This document shows positions 1-7,419 of a stretch of 64,000 bases of DNA, in pieces. Source of the stretch: JBAYJC01 sp041665285 (lineage in GTDB: Bacteria; Patescibacteriota; Patescibacteriia; 2-12-FULL-60-25); the NCBI GenBank assembly GCA_041665285.1, contig JBAYJC010000005.1, positions 1 to 64,000 of the forward strand, in the 5' to 3' direction. A program made the position numbers and the translations under genes. Below the pieces are notes generated by a model. That model searched no databases and had not been told where the DNA came from. It worked only from the letters and a program-made list of their open reading frames with translations. Within the stretch, counting starts at the first letter, position 1, and each line of letters starts with the position of its first letter.

Positions 1-567
1 AAGCGCTACGGGGTTCCCGTTGCGATGCGCCGTGAAGAGAAAAGCGGGGTGGAGGACGAAGTGTCCTGCGTTTTTCAGGTAGACGCAGGCATTGCCAAAG
101 AAGTACCGTGGCACTTCCGGCCTTTCTGCGCCCCAGGCATTCAAGCCGAAGTTCACGGGGTAGCCGCTCGGCACGCGCATGGTGCAGATACAGTGGCCAT
201 CCCCACAAACCATGTTCGCCGGAAGTCCGGTGAGGTGATCGCGCTCGTGGCTACACCGCCACTCCCTGGGCGAGGGAGGGTAGAGTGTCTCGTAGTCGAG
301 AACTTCGAGCTCGAGGTTGTTGTAGCCATCTGCCGGCGTGAACCCGTTGGCGTACTGGATCGTGATCACGTAGGTGTCGAACGTTTCGTGCGGCGCATCC
401 GTCACGATCTGCGTGCGGCGCACTGTCTGGGTCTGCTCGGAAGAGATTCGGCCTTGGTGTTGGAGCCATCGCTCGACGAGGTTGCTTCCAACCGTACAGA
501 CCGTAAGCGCGACAACCGCACTCACGATCCCGCCGACTACCAGGATTTTCTCTACGGGTGTGGACAT
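1..567 (-). CDS. Membrane-anchored orphan protein, C-terminus outside window
   Basis: Frame of 189 codons from the ATG at 565-567, still open at position 1, so the 3' end is missing. A GAGGGAG Shine-Dalgarno (SD) lies just upstream and a promoter at 595-624. Residues about 7-27 form one hydrophobic helix (LVVGGIVSAVVALTVC); the rest is soluble, probably outside the cell, with cysteines at about 105, 121, 126 and 128. The next gene (661-1338) has the same plan of one N-terminal helix and a Cys-containing ectodomain, so the two may be distant relatives. I recognise no family. Confidence 0.75.
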   Translation of the reverse strand, partial: MSTPVEKILVVGGIVSAVVALTVCTVGSNLVERWLQHQGRISSEQTQTVRRTQIVTDAPHETFDTYVITIQYANGFTPADGYNNLELEVLDYETLYPPSPREWRCSHERDHLTGLPANMVCGDGHCICTMRVPSGYPVNFGLNAWGAERPEVPRYFFGNACVYLKNAGHFVLHPAFLFTAHRNGNPVAL

Positions 568-594
568 GTGCTTCTCCCTCTTGAGAACCGCGCC

Positions 595-624
595 TATCTA
601 AGCGCAGATTTCGCATTGTGTCAA
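595..624 (-). promoter_or_regulatory. Promoter of the gene starting at 567
   Basis: Read on the minus strand: TTGACA (619-624), 18-base spacer, TAGATA (595-600). Sigma70-type. Confidence 0.65.
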
Positions 625-633
625 CGGCCAGGC

Positions 634-662
634 AAAAAAAGATCACACCAGTGGGCGCGATC
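634..662 (-). terminator. Probable terminator of 661-1338
   Basis: An imperfect GATC...GATC hairpin overlaps the stop codon and is followed on the minus strand by seven T. The stem is weak. Confidence 0.45.
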
Positions 663-1338
663 AGCGGGGGGTTGTGGGCCAGCAGCCGCCGTTTGGGAGG
701 CGGGCCATCCAGGACTCGCAGGGGGTGTCCGCGACGTGCAGGGCGCAGGCGCGGGTGGAGCTCGCGGTGATGGCGGCCACGGTCGGGGAGGTCCTCACGG
801 GCACGCCGTTGCGTGTGACCGTGATGCGAAGGTCGGGGTTGTTTTCGAAGCGCCGTTCGGCCCCGAGCGCGCGGCAGGGGTAATTGCCAGCGTTCGTGGT
901 GAGCGGCCACGCGATGTAGCTCGTGACCCTCAGGTCCACGGGCCTGTTCCGTAGCACGTCCAGCAGGCAGACGAGCTTTCCCTGCTCCTGAAACGCCTGC
1001 GTTGCGGTTTCGCTGTCCCATGCACAGCGGCACGGATGCTCCGGCACGACGTCCTCTCGCAGGTCCCCAGCCTGGCACGGGCCCATGATTTCCGTTTCCG
1101 ACACGCGCAGGATGATGCGTCGCGAGAAGGAGAGCTCTACGCGATAGCGATCGTGCGTGCGGTTGGGGTCCGCGTCTTCCGGGATCGTGACGAGCGGTTC
1201 GCCGGCGTCCTCCGGTGCGTGGTTGTGGTTGATGACAGTCGGCACATACTCGTTGATTCCGAGAATGGCGAGAATCGCCACGCCCAGGATCGCGACGGTC
1301 ACGGTGCTATGGGAAGAATGCTGTTTGTCGTTCGGCAT
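661..1338 (-). CDS. Membrane-anchored orphan protein
   Basis: 225 aa starting MPNDKQHSSH; a longer in-frame start exists but AAAGGGACG supports the ATG at 1338 and a promoter lies at 1367-1395. One transmembrane helix at about residues 12-34 (VTVAILGVAILAILGI), then an ectodomain with cysteines (PCRCAW and others). Own promoter, SD and terminator make it a self-contained unit like its neighbours. No family recognised. Confidence 0.7.
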   Translation of the reverse strand: MPNDKQHSSHSTVTVAILGVAILAILGINEYVPTVINHNHAPEDAGEPLVTIPEDADPNRTHDRYRVELSFSRRIILRVSETEIMGPCQAGDLREDVVPEHPCRCAWDSETATQAFQEQGKLVCLLDVLRNRPVDLRVTSYIAWPLTTNAGNYPCRALGAERRFENNPDLRITVTRNGVPVRTSPTVAAITASSTRACALHVADTPCESWMARLPNGGCWPTTPR

Positions 1339-1366
1339 GACGTCCCTTTCTTGCTTTGTTTGATGC

Positions 1367-1395
1367 ATTAGATACGTAAAATCCGTTTTTGTCAA
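1367..1395 (-). promoter_or_regulatory. Promoter of 661-1338
   Basis: Minus strand: TTGACA (1390-1395), 17-base spacer, TCTAAT (1367-1372). Confidence 0.65.
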
Positions 1396-1407
1396 GTGTT
1401 TAGGGTA

Positions 1408-1431
1408 AGAAAACACAGCCAGGTGGCTGTG
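1408..1431 (-). terminator. Terminator of the kinase gene
   Basis: Perfect 8-bp stem CACAGCCA/TGGCTGTG just past the stop codon at 1435, followed on the minus strand by TTTTCTTA. Confidence 0.75.
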
Positions 1432-1434
1432 GTG

Positions 1435-2169
1435 CTAGACGCCGAGGTTTTTGGCCGTGTTTGCGAGCTCCTCTTGCCAGTGCGGCTTGCCAGTGTCGAT
1501 CGTGGCGAACACGGGGAAGGGGAGGGTGCGCTTCAGCACCCACTGACCGCCGCCGGAACGCCGCAGATCGTAGTGGAGCCAGGTGCGGCGGTGCATCTCG
1601 CGCATCTTCACGACCGCACCAGCGCTCACGGACGGATCCTTCCATGGAGATGCGGCATCTCGGAAAAAGGGGCCATCCTCGTGGTTGTAGTCCTCCTTCA
1701 TGATGTTGCCAAAGGCGATGTCCAGGTCGCAGACCGTGCGAACAAAGACTACCCGCACACCCATTTTCTTCGCACGAGCAAGTACGCTCGCGCGTTTGGC
1801 GGCATCGATGTGGTCTGAGTCCATGACCACGTTACTTCCTTGATCCAGCGCCCGGTGCGCCGTGATTTCTGCAAGTAGGCGCGCTCGGTCAAAGCCAAGA
1901 CCCTCTTTGCGCATGTACATGCGGATGATGTCAGCGTTCAGCGCCACCGCTCCGATGTGCTCTGCGAGAAGCCTTGCAACGAGCGACTTACCAGAACCAA
2001 CTAACCCAACCATACAGACGATGAGTGGCGAGTCGGTCCTGCGCGGCGGGAAGGTGAGATCGTGGGAGAATGCCTCGAGTGCGAGCCTCTCCTTTTTGTT
2101 GAGGCGTTCCATGCGATGGTAGAAGGTGCCGATGAGAAAGGCGAGGAGACGGTTCGTAGAAGGGAACAT
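1435..2169 (-). CDS. P-loop kinase-like protein (AAA_33 / zeta-toxin-like)
   Basis: 244 aa. The P-loop GLVGSGKS sits at residues 55-62, and the remainder reads like a small nucleotide or small-molecule kinase of the AAA_33 group: NADIIRMYMR, then NVVMDSDHIDAAKR, then VVFVRT strands. The N-terminal 45 residues are an extra basic helical segment. The substrate cannot be told. Start chosen because AAAGGAG precedes the ATG; the promoter overlaps the end of the upstream DUF167 gene. No antitoxin-like partner is adjacent, so a toxin role is not supported. Confidence 0.75.
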   Translation of the reverse strand: MFPSTNRLLAFLIGTFYHRMERLNKKERLALEAFSHDLTFPPRRTDSPLIVCMVGLVGSGKSLVARLLAEHIGAVALNADIIRMYMRKEGLGFDRARLLAEITAHRALDQGSNVVMDSDHIDAAKRASVLARAKKMGVRVVFVRTVCDLDIAFGNIMKEDYNHEDGPFFRDAASPWKDPSVSAGAVVKMREMHRRTWLHYDLRRSGGGQWVLKRTLPFPVFATIDTGKPHWQEELANTAKNLGV

Positions 2170-2190
2170 GCGCCACTCCTTTGTGGGTGG

Positions 2191-2219
2191 ACGGTATCTG
2201 TGGTTGTTGGTTATGTCAA
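2191..2219 (-). promoter_or_regulatory. Promoter of the kinase gene
   Basis: Minus strand: TTGACA (2214-2219), 17-base spacer, TACCGT (2191-2196). The -10 is weak, and the -35 lies across the 3' end of the DUF167 gene. Confidence 0.5.
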
Positions 2220-2462
2220 TGCCGCACGCACGTCCTCTTCCGCAAGAGGAATCTCTATGCGTTTATGTTTTGATGTTTGTCCGCCAACAATCGCGAGGTC
2301 GCTTTGTGCCAGGCCGACTCTCTTTGCAAGGAAACGCAAGAGCTCAGCATTGGCCTTTCCGTCCACGGGCGGCGCCGCAATGCGTATTTTGATTGCAGAC
2401 CCAACCCAGCCCACGATTTCGTCTTGGCTCGCAGAGGGAATGAGGGTGACAGAGAGGATCAT
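2211..2462 (-). CDS. yggU: DUF167 (YggU/UPF0235) family protein
   Basis: 83 aa. The family pattern is visible: VTLIPSASQDEIVG at the N-terminus, then IKIRIAAPPVDGKANAELLR and GQTSKHKRIEI. Function in the family is unknown. Its ATG overlaps the stop of the endonuclease IV gene (ATGA), so the pair is almost certainly translationally coupled in one transcript. It has no SD of its own, as for other housekeeping genes here. Confidence 0.85.
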   Translation of the reverse strand: MILSVTLIPSASQDEIVGWVGSAIKIRIAAPPVDGKANAELLRFLAKRVGLAQSDLAIVGGQTSKHKRIEIPLAEEDVRAALT

Positions 2463-3289
2463 AGATCGCGCATTTTTTTCAGTGTCTGCAAGTCTTTTTT
2501 GATTCCTTCTGGTTCTGTTTCCAGATAAAAGTTGAGTTTGCTGAAAACTGGGTGGTGCATGAGTGCGTCAAATCCTTTTTTGCCGATGTGGCCGTTACCA
2601 ATGTGCTCGTGGCGGTCGCGGCGTGCGCCGAGTTCGACCTTTGAGTCGTTGCAATGGCTCATTTTCAAGCGTGAGAGCCCAATGGTTTTGTCGAAATCAG
2701 CAAGCGTTTTGTGTACGGATGCGGCATCGCGCAGATCATAACCACTTGCGAAAGCATGAGCCGTATCAAAACACACGCCAAGCGCTCGATCGCCCACGCC
2801 GTCAAGAATCTCCGCGATTTCTTCGAACGTATCGCCGATCACCATGCCTGCGCCTGCAGAAATCTCGATCAAGAGTCGCGTGGACCCCTCGTATCCGTCC
2901 AGTATGCGTTTGATGCCGTCTACCACAAACTGCATGGCTTGCTTTTCACCAACCCCGCTCGCGCTTCCCGGGTGGAACATCACGTATTTTGCTTTGATCT
3001 GGGATGCGCGCTCCAATTCTTCGCGGATAATACGCACGGAGTTGTTTCGAATGCGTGCCTCAGCATTCGCAAAATTGATGTAATACGGCGCATGCACAAC
3101 CCACTCAGACAGATTGTGCTCCTTGCACGTTGCGAGGAATGTCCGTGCGGTTTCTTCCGTGATTTCCGGCGCCTGACCTCCTTGCGGTGAGCGCGTGAAC
3201 ATCTGAAACACCTCGCAACCAAGCTTTGCGGCATTCAATGGAGCATTAACAATGCCGCCAGCAATAGAAACATGAGCACCGAAGAGCAT
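2459..3289 (-). CDS. nfo: Endonuclease IV (AP endonuclease)
   Basis: 276 aa from MLFGAHVSIAGG, the usual family N-terminus; an upstream in-frame ATG adds ten unlikely residues. It cleaves 5' to abasic sites in base excision repair. The three-zinc site is recognisable: VHAPYYINFAN, MFHPGS, EISAGAG, CFDTAHAFASGYD, MSHCNDSK, RRDRHEHIGNGHIG and LETEPEG. There is no SD; the promoter at 3298-3326 would start the transcript within two or three bases of the ATG. First gene of a coupled pair with the DUF167 gene. Confidence 0.95.
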   Translation of the reverse strand: MLFGAHVSIAGGIVNAPLNAAKLGCEVFQMFTRSPQGGQAPEITEETARTFLATCKEHNLSEWVVHAPYYINFANAEARIRNNSVRIIREELERASQIKAKYVMFHPGSASGVGEKQAMQFVVDGIKRILDGYEGSTRLLIEISAGAGMVIGDTFEEIAEILDGVGDRALGVCFDTAHAFASGYDLRDAASVHKTLADFDKTIGLSRLKMSHCNDSKVELGARRDRHEHIGNGHIGKKGFDALMHHPVFSKLNFYLETEPEGIKKDLQTLKKMRDL

Positions 3290-3297
3290 ATACGGAC

Positions 3298-3326
3298 AAG
3301 ATAACAACAGGAGGCTCATGGAGCAA
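3298..3326 (-). promoter_or_regulatory. nfo promoter, probably leaderless
   Basis: Minus strand: TTGCTC (3321-3326), 17-base spacer, TATCTT (3298-3303). Expected start is about 3291, beside the ATG at 3289. Confidence 0.5.
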
Positions 3327-3331
3327 ACCCA

Positions 3332-3360
3332 TTGACAAAATTGCAGAACTGTGCTAAAAA
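3332..3360 (+). promoter_or_regulatory. Promoter of 3400-4119
   Basis: TTGACA (3332-3337), 17-base spacer with TG extension, TAAAAA (3355-3360). Divergent from, and overlapping the upstream side of, the nfo promoter. Confidence 0.6.
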
Positions 3361-3399
3361 TTCTGGTCCAGGAAGTCTCTCTGGACGGAGGTGGTTCAC

Positions 3400-4119
3400 A
3401 TGCATAGAGGAGCCAAGCTGTTTCTCGTGACTGGACTCGTACAGCCTCTGTCGGTGCATGAGGCCGCGATCCCTCGTCTTACGCGACTCCGGTGGGTCCC
3501 GTCAGCCGAAGGAGACGACCCTGTGTGGAGCGAGCACGACTTGCGCCGTCATTGGACGTACGAATCCCGTGGCAATTCGAGCAAGATCCTTCCATGGCAA
3601 GAGGGCGTGGGAACCCTCCGCCACTCTCCGGATGCGCTCGAGCTCGACGAAGTGGATCGCAAGCGCGGCATGCTCGTGACCCGAAGCTACGGGGTGGCGA
3701 CCGCATACCTCAAGATGGGCAGGCTCGAGGCTTCCAAGAGGATCGCTCTGCGACAGGCGGTTCGCTCTCTCCAGGAGGAGCTGACCTGGATCAAGGATGC
3801 CTGCATGATCTACCGGGTGTACCTCGGAAACCCGCTTCCTGATGCACCCACGGCGTTTCGCTTTCAGGTAGATCCATCCGCGCCGAAAACGGTAGACCGG
3901 CCGGGGTGGGCGCATTCTGCGACCGAGGAGGGCGGAGATCTGACAGTGTGGCTCCGTCTGGTAGACTGGAAGGGCGATCGCGCGCACGTCGATGGCATCC
4001 AGGGCGACTACTCCTCGAGCGGGGGACTGGAAGTGCGCAACGGGAACACGGTCTGGACCAAGGACAAGGACTTCGCCGACCTCCTCCTGAGAGAGGAGCG
4101 CCAGCTTCGCGGCGCATAG
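3400..4119 (+). CDS. Orphan soluble protein
   Basis: 239 aa. GGAGG at 3387-3391 is eight bases before the ATG at 3400, so I prefer it to the GTG at 3391. No signal peptide or transmembrane helix; rich in Arg, Asp and Trp, with a predicted mixed fold (SYGVATAYLKMGRLEASKR, then QAVRSLQEELTWIKDAC). Codon use is GC-richer than in neighbouring tig. It forms a complete unit with its own promoter and terminator. No family recognised. Confidence 0.7.
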   Translation: MHRGAKLFLVTGLVQPLSVHEAAIPRLTRLRWVPSAEGDDPVWSEHDLRRHWTYESRGNSSKILPWQEGVGTLRHSPDALELDEVDRKRGMLVTRSYGVATAYLKMGRLEASKRIALRQAVRSLQEELTWIKDACMIYRVYLGNPLPDAPTAFRFQVDPSAPKTVDRPGWAHSATEEGGDLTVWLRLVDWKGDRAHVDGIQGDYSSSGGLEVRNGNTVWTKDKDFADLLLREERQLRGA

Positions 4120-4121
4120 CA

Positions 4122-4152
4122 ACCGTTCGAACTCTTCGAGCGGTGTTTTTTT
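4122..4152 (+). terminator. Terminator of 3400-4119
   Basis: ACCGTTCGA/TCGAGCGGT stem with loop ACTCT followed by seven T. Confidence 0.8.
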
Positions 4153-4157
4153 AGACC

Positions 4158-4184
4158 AAAAACCCGGGTTTGACCCCGGGTTTG
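4158..4184 (-). terminator. tig terminator
   Basis: AACCCGGG/CCCGGGTT stem next to the tig stop codon, with a short T run on the minus strand. Convergent with the terminator at 4122-4152. Confidence 0.75.
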
Positions 4185-4185
4185 G

Positions 4186-5481
4186 TTACTTCGTTGTAAT
4201 GCACTTTTCCTTCAGCCACTCGAGCGTCCGTCGGTTGCGGAGTTGTACCGCGACATAGTCACGATACTCTGGTGAGGCAACACGTTCGCGTGTTTCCGTG
4301 TCTTCGGGTTTGAGTGTATTGAGAATGCGGTCGATTTCTGTGTCCAATTCTTCTTCTGTAACCTTGATTCCCTCCTTTTTCGCGAGCTGTTTGACCAGGA
4401 CCGCGGCCTTGATGCGGCGCATGGCTTGTGGAACAAACTCGAGCTTGAGCGCATCTGCGGTTTTTTTGATGGATGCGAGGTAATCTTCCCATTTCATGCC
4501 CTGGTCTTCCACGCCGTGCTCGATTTCATGCATCATGCGGCGAATCTCCTCATTCACGAGGAGCTCTGGAATATCATCGAACTTTGCTTGATCTGTGAGT
4601 TTGTCGAGAAGCTCGATTTCCGCGGCTTCGTCGGATTTGGATTTTGCCTCTACGCCGAGGTTTGTTTTGAGAAGGTCGCGCAACTTTTCCGCGCTTTCAA
4701 CGCCAACACCTTTGGCAAACTCATCATCAAACGCCGGTAACTGCAACTCGTACACACCTTTAGCCTTAGCCGTGAAATCCACGTCTTTGCCAGCGAGATG
4801 CTTTTGATAGTGCTCGCTCGGAAAGGGGAGCGTGAATGTTCGTTCCTCGCCTTCTTTGATGCCCTGGAGCTTTTCCGTGAGCCCAGGAATGTAGTTGTGT
4901 TCCGCGAGGTAGACTTTGTAGTCGCGGCCTGTACCTCCTTCAAGCACAACATGGTCACGCTGCATCTCCAGATCAATCACCACGAGATCGTCACCCGTTG
5001 CCGGACGGCTGACAAGCGCCTCCTTACGGCGCATCTTGCGCATCTGTTCGACGGTCTCATTCACCTGATCGTCCGTGACCTTGATTTCTTTGGCAAGGAC
5101 TTTGCACTTCTCTAGATCAGGAAGCTCGATGATTTTTGGCTCTGTTGGGGTGATGGTCGTGAATTTGATGGCTTGGCCAGGCGTGAGCTGGTCAATGGAA
5201 ACGGCCGGAGAGCCAACAGTCTCGATGTTCTCCGAAAGCACAGTTTTGATGTAAAACGCGCGAACAATCCGCTCAAGGGCAGTTTCCCAAATGCGCATTT
5301 CGCCATACTCGCGCTTCACGTCATCATACGACGCTTTGCCCGGACGAAAGCCTTGAATGGGTTTCGCGGTCGAAATGTCTTTAAGGGCCTCATCAAGATA
5401 CGGTTTCGCTTCTTCTGTGCTGATGGTAAACGAGATTTTGACCTCTGATTTCGGGAGGTATTCGATGTGTGTTTCTGGCAT
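4186..5481 (-). CDS. tig: Trigger factor
   Basis: 431 aa, full length. Ribosome-bound chaperone and peptidyl-prolyl isomerase for nascent chains. N-terminal ribosome-binding domain carries the signature loop GFRPGKAS at about residues 44-51; the FKBP-like domain covers about 155-250 (VYLAEHNYIPGLTEKLQGIK, FPSEHYQKHLAGKDVDF); the helical C-terminal arms follow. No SD; the promoter at 5493-5521 gives a leader of only about five bases. Single-gene transcript between two orphan units. Confidence 0.95.
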   Translation of the reverse strand: MPETHIEYLPKSEVKISFTISTEEAKPYLDEALKDISTAKPIQGFRPGKASYDDVKREYGEMRIWETALERIVRAFYIKTVLSENIETVGSPAVSIDQLTPGQAIKFTTITPTEPKIIELPDLEKCKVLAKEIKVTDDQVNETVEQMRKMRRKEALVSRPATGDDLVVIDLEMQRDHVVLEGGTGRDYKVYLAEHNYIPGLTEKLQGIKEGEERTFTLPFPSEHYQKHLAGKDVDFTAKAKGVYELQLPAFDDEFAKGVGVESAEKLRDLLKTNLGVEAKSKSDEAAEIELLDKLTDQAKFDDIPELLVNEEIRRMMHEIEHGVEDQGMKWEDYLASIKKTADALKLEFVPQAMRRIKAAVLVKQLAKKEGIKVTEEELDTEIDRILNTLKPEDTETRERVASPEYRDYVAVQLRNRRTLEWLKEKCITTK

Positions 5482-5492
5482 AAGATAGATGC

Positions 5493-5521
5493 AATCTACG
5501 GGAAAACAGCGGACCCGTCAA
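5493..5521 (-). promoter_or_regulatory. tig promoter, near-leaderless
   Basis: Minus strand: TTGACG (5516-5521), 17-base spacer, TAGATT (5493-5498). Expected start is about five bases before the ATG. Confidence 0.6.
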
Positions 5522-5529
5522 CCAGGGGG

Positions 5530-5561
5530 CAAAAGAAAAAAACAACCGCCAGTGGGCAGTG
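5530..5561 (-). terminator. Probable terminator of 5562-6485
   Basis: Imperfect GCC...GGC hairpin directly after the stop codon, followed on the minus strand by a run of seven T. Confidence 0.55.
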
Positions 5562-6485
5562 TTAGGGTCGTGCGTCCATGACGTCCCAGACCATGGGAAT
5601 GTCCTGGATCATGCTCGGAAGGCAGAAGGAACCTTGGCGCGGGCCGCGAATGCTCACGGGCGGGCCGCACAGGTCTCCGTGCGTACCCACATCGCGCCGC
5701 GCGTGCTCTGCGAGCCTACGCGCCAGAGCATAAGGGCTTCCGTGCCGAGCTTCGTACGTGTCACGCACGTATCCAAGGGCCATGAGGTCCTGGATGTTCA
5801 CGAGTGAACCCCAGTACACCTCCTGGTTCAGGTGCGCCAGGATTTCGCTCAGATAGGACTCCTCGAAGCGTACGTCGCGGCACTGGAGCAGGATGCGCAT
5901 CCACTGTTCGTGCGTGAAGCCGCACAGACGCAGGTACTCCTGCTCCACGAGCGCGTGCGTGCCTTCGTGCACCATGGCACCAGACATGTCCAAGGTGTTG
6001 GATCCGCTCTGGTCATTGGGCGGGACGTTTACGATGAAGGATCTGCTGACCAGCTCATACGAGAATGCCCCGCCAAGGGCATTCGGATTCGCGGTCTGAA
6101 GGAGAGCGATTTCCGCACCCATGCTACGCACCACGGCCCGCACGCCGTCCCAGTTCCAGGCATTGGCTGGCGTGGGTCGGTTCAGGATCATGTCGCGGCT
6201 CTGTGCGAGAACCTGCCTGGTGGGCTGGTGCGAGAGCTGGGGCAAGTCCAGCCGCGTACCTTCCATGGTTTGCTGTGAAAGCAGCAGGTAGCGTGCCATG
6301 TGGCTCGGCGAAGGTTGAGCCGGAATGGGCTGGCCATACCACAGTCGCTGCGCGTGCACGCGCTCACGTGTGGTGGCAACCGCAGATGGGCTCGTACGGT
6401 TTACGGAGTACACCCACGCGACCAAGAGCAGGCTGATGGTGAGGAACAGGACACGATAACGGGCGGTCTTACTGATCGTGAACAC
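5562..6485 (-). CDS. Membrane-anchored protein with HExxH motif, putative metallopeptidase
   Basis: 307 aa from a GTG seven bases after AAGGAGG. Residues about 10-27 are a signal anchor (VLFLTISLLLVAWVY). The zincin-type motif HEGTHALVEQE lies near residue 173, and FEESYLSEILAHLNQEVYW some 35 residues later could supply the third zinc ligand. The pattern is consistent with a secreted or outward-facing peptidase; the catalytic assignment is inference. It has its own promoter (6525-6553), SD and terminator. The family is not recognised beyond the motif. Confidence 0.65.
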   Translation of the reverse strand: MFTISKTARYRVLFLTISLLLVAWVYSVNRTSPSAVATTRERVHAQRLWYGQPIPAQPSPSHMARYLLLSQQTMEGTRLDLPQLSHQPTRQVLAQSRDMILNRPTPANAWNWDGVRAVVRSMGAEIALLQTANPNALGGAFSYELVSRSFIVNVPPNDQSGSNTLDMSGAMVHEGTHALVEQEYLRLCGFTHEQWMRILLQCRDVRFEESYLSEILAHLNQEVYWGSLVNIQDLMALGYVRDTYEARHGSPYALARRLAEHARRDVGTHGDLCGPPVSIRGPRQGSFCLPSMIQDIPMVWDVMDARP

Positions 6486-6524
6486 GGCTTATCCTCCTTG
6501 TCGCACTTCTGTTAGCGACGCACG

Positions 6525-6553
6525 AGCATACGGTTTTTTGCTCATGCTGTCAA
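6525..6553 (-). promoter_or_regulatory. Promoter of 5562-6485
   Basis: Minus strand: TTGACA (6548-6553), 17-base spacer, TATGCT (6525-6530). Near-consensus. Confidence 0.75.
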
Positions 6554-6570
6554 GCATGGATGGGTTTTCG

Positions 6571-6595
6571 TAAAAAAATAGACGGCAGGGGCCGT
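6571..6595 (-). terminator. Terminator of 6595-7074
   Basis: ACGGC-AGGG-GCCGT hairpin touching the stop codon, then seven T on the minus strand. Confidence 0.8.
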
Positions 6596-7074
6596 TAGTT
6601 GGTGAGGCGGAGGATGGCGAGCAGGGTCTGGCCCGTGAACGGTACGCCCAGGCCCATGCCAAAGCTCATGAGCACTCGCGCACACGTGCGGATCTCCGCA
6701 GGCGTGAGCTTGAGCTTGGTCAGGTGCTTGGGCGTGAAGCTCGCGAGCTCGAACAGGTAGAGGATGTTGGCGTTCGCGAGCTGGTTCGCGAGCGGCGCGG
6801 GCATGTCCACGCTCGGATCGTCCAGCTTGAGAAGCAGTCCGCGACGCGAGAACCGGGGAATGGTGTCCAGGATCTTGTGTGCGCGCTCCTCGCTCATGCG
6901 CTTGTACGCGTAGTCGCGCAGGATTTTGTGCGTGACGTTCGTGCCCGAGAGATAGGCGCGGAGCGCGGATTCGAGCACAACCTCGACAGGCAACTCCTTG
7001 TCCGCGAGCTTGCCCGCGATCTTGAGATGTTCGCTCAGTAGAGCCCGCGCAGACGGTCGTCTTTTTGTTCCCAT
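6595..7074 (-). CDS. Orphan with HhH / RpoA-CTD-like C-terminus
   Basis: 159 aa; GGAGG four bases before the ATG. The N-terminus is basic and helical (KRRPSARALLSEHLK). Residues about 108-150 (ILYLFELASFTPKHLTKLKL, then TPAEIRTCARVLMSFGMGLG) resemble in spacing the tandem helix-hairpin-helix of the RNA polymerase alpha C-terminal domain (location, activity, then GLGxxS-like turn, then E-x-L-x-x-x-G-L-x-L-G). That is a remote similarity and could be wrong; if right, a nucleic-acid or polymerase contact is plausible. Self-contained unit. Confidence 0.6.
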   Translation of the reverse strand: MGTKRRPSARALLSEHLKIAGKLADKELPVEVVLESALRAYLSGTNVTHKILRDYAYKRMSEERAHKILDTIPRFSRRGLLLKLDDPSVDMPAPLANQLANANILYLFELASFTPKHLTKLKLTPAEIRTCARVLMSFGMGLGVPFTGQTLLAILRLTN

Positions 7075-7092
7075 GGGTCCTCCGTGGAGGAG

Positions 7093-7121
7093 GATGTATC
7101 GCGTTTGAGGCGATTCGTCAA
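7093..7121 (-). promoter_or_regulatory. Promoter of 6595-7074
   Basis: Minus strand: TTGACG (7116-7121), 17-base spacer, TACATC (7093-7098). Confidence 0.6.
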
Positions 7122-7132
7122 GAGGTGAAGGT

Positions 7133-7167
7133 AAAAAAAGACCGCGAGGAAGGCGGGTTAGTCGCGG
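7133..7167 (-). terminator. Terminator of 7158-7316
   Basis: CCGCGA/TCGCGG stem with the stop codon inside the loop, followed by seven T on the minus strand. Confidence 0.7.
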
Positions 7168-7316
7168 CGAGGGCGTGGGCCGAGGATCTGTTCGATGACC
7201 TTGGCGGCCACAGCGAGGAAGAGCGGGGAGTCTTCAGGTCGAATCTCTCGGGGTGGCTCTGCGGGCGGCGGGGCTACCGGTGGCTTGGCTGGCTGGTTCG
7301 AGGCTGTGTTTTTCAT
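7158..7316 (-). CDS. Small Pro-rich orphan protein
   Basis: 52 aa (MKNTASNQPA...). GGAGGAGCCC precedes the ATG at 7316; the longer frame from 7349 lacks such a site. Proline-rich linker (PPVAPPPAEPP) and a short C-terminal amphipathic helix (FLAVAAKVIEQIL). No family recognised. Its promoter is divergent from that of ychF. Confidence 0.6.
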   Translation of the reverse strand: MKNTASNQPAKPPVAPPPAEPPREIRPEDSPLFLAVAAKVIEQILGPRPRRD

Positions 7317-7333
7317 GGGCTCCTCCGTGATAC

Positions 7334-7362
7334 GGAGTACCATAACCAAGCACCCAGGTCAA
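7334..7362 (-). promoter_or_regulatory. Promoter of 7158-7316
   Basis: Minus strand: TTGACC (7357-7362), 17-base spacer, TACTCC (7334-7339). The -10 is weak. Confidence 0.45.
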
Positions 7363-7377
7363 TCATTCCCGTTGGCC

Positions 7378-7406
7378 GTGACATGCTTGTCTGGGCATGC
7401 TATCGT
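7378..7406 (+). promoter_or_regulatory. ychF promoter
   Basis: GTGACA (7378-7383), 17-base spacer, TATCGT (7401-7406). Expected start near 7413, only about seven bases before the ATG. Confidence 0.55.
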
Positions 7407-7419
7407 CTTTTGCATCATT

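Noticed and set aside
2103..2116. TGGAACGC inside the kinase gene as another motif copy
   Set aside because: No TTGACA at the required distance, and it is within coding sequence.
1435..2169. Zeta-type toxin
   Set aside because: Only the P-loop kinase core is visible and no antitoxin gene is adjacent.
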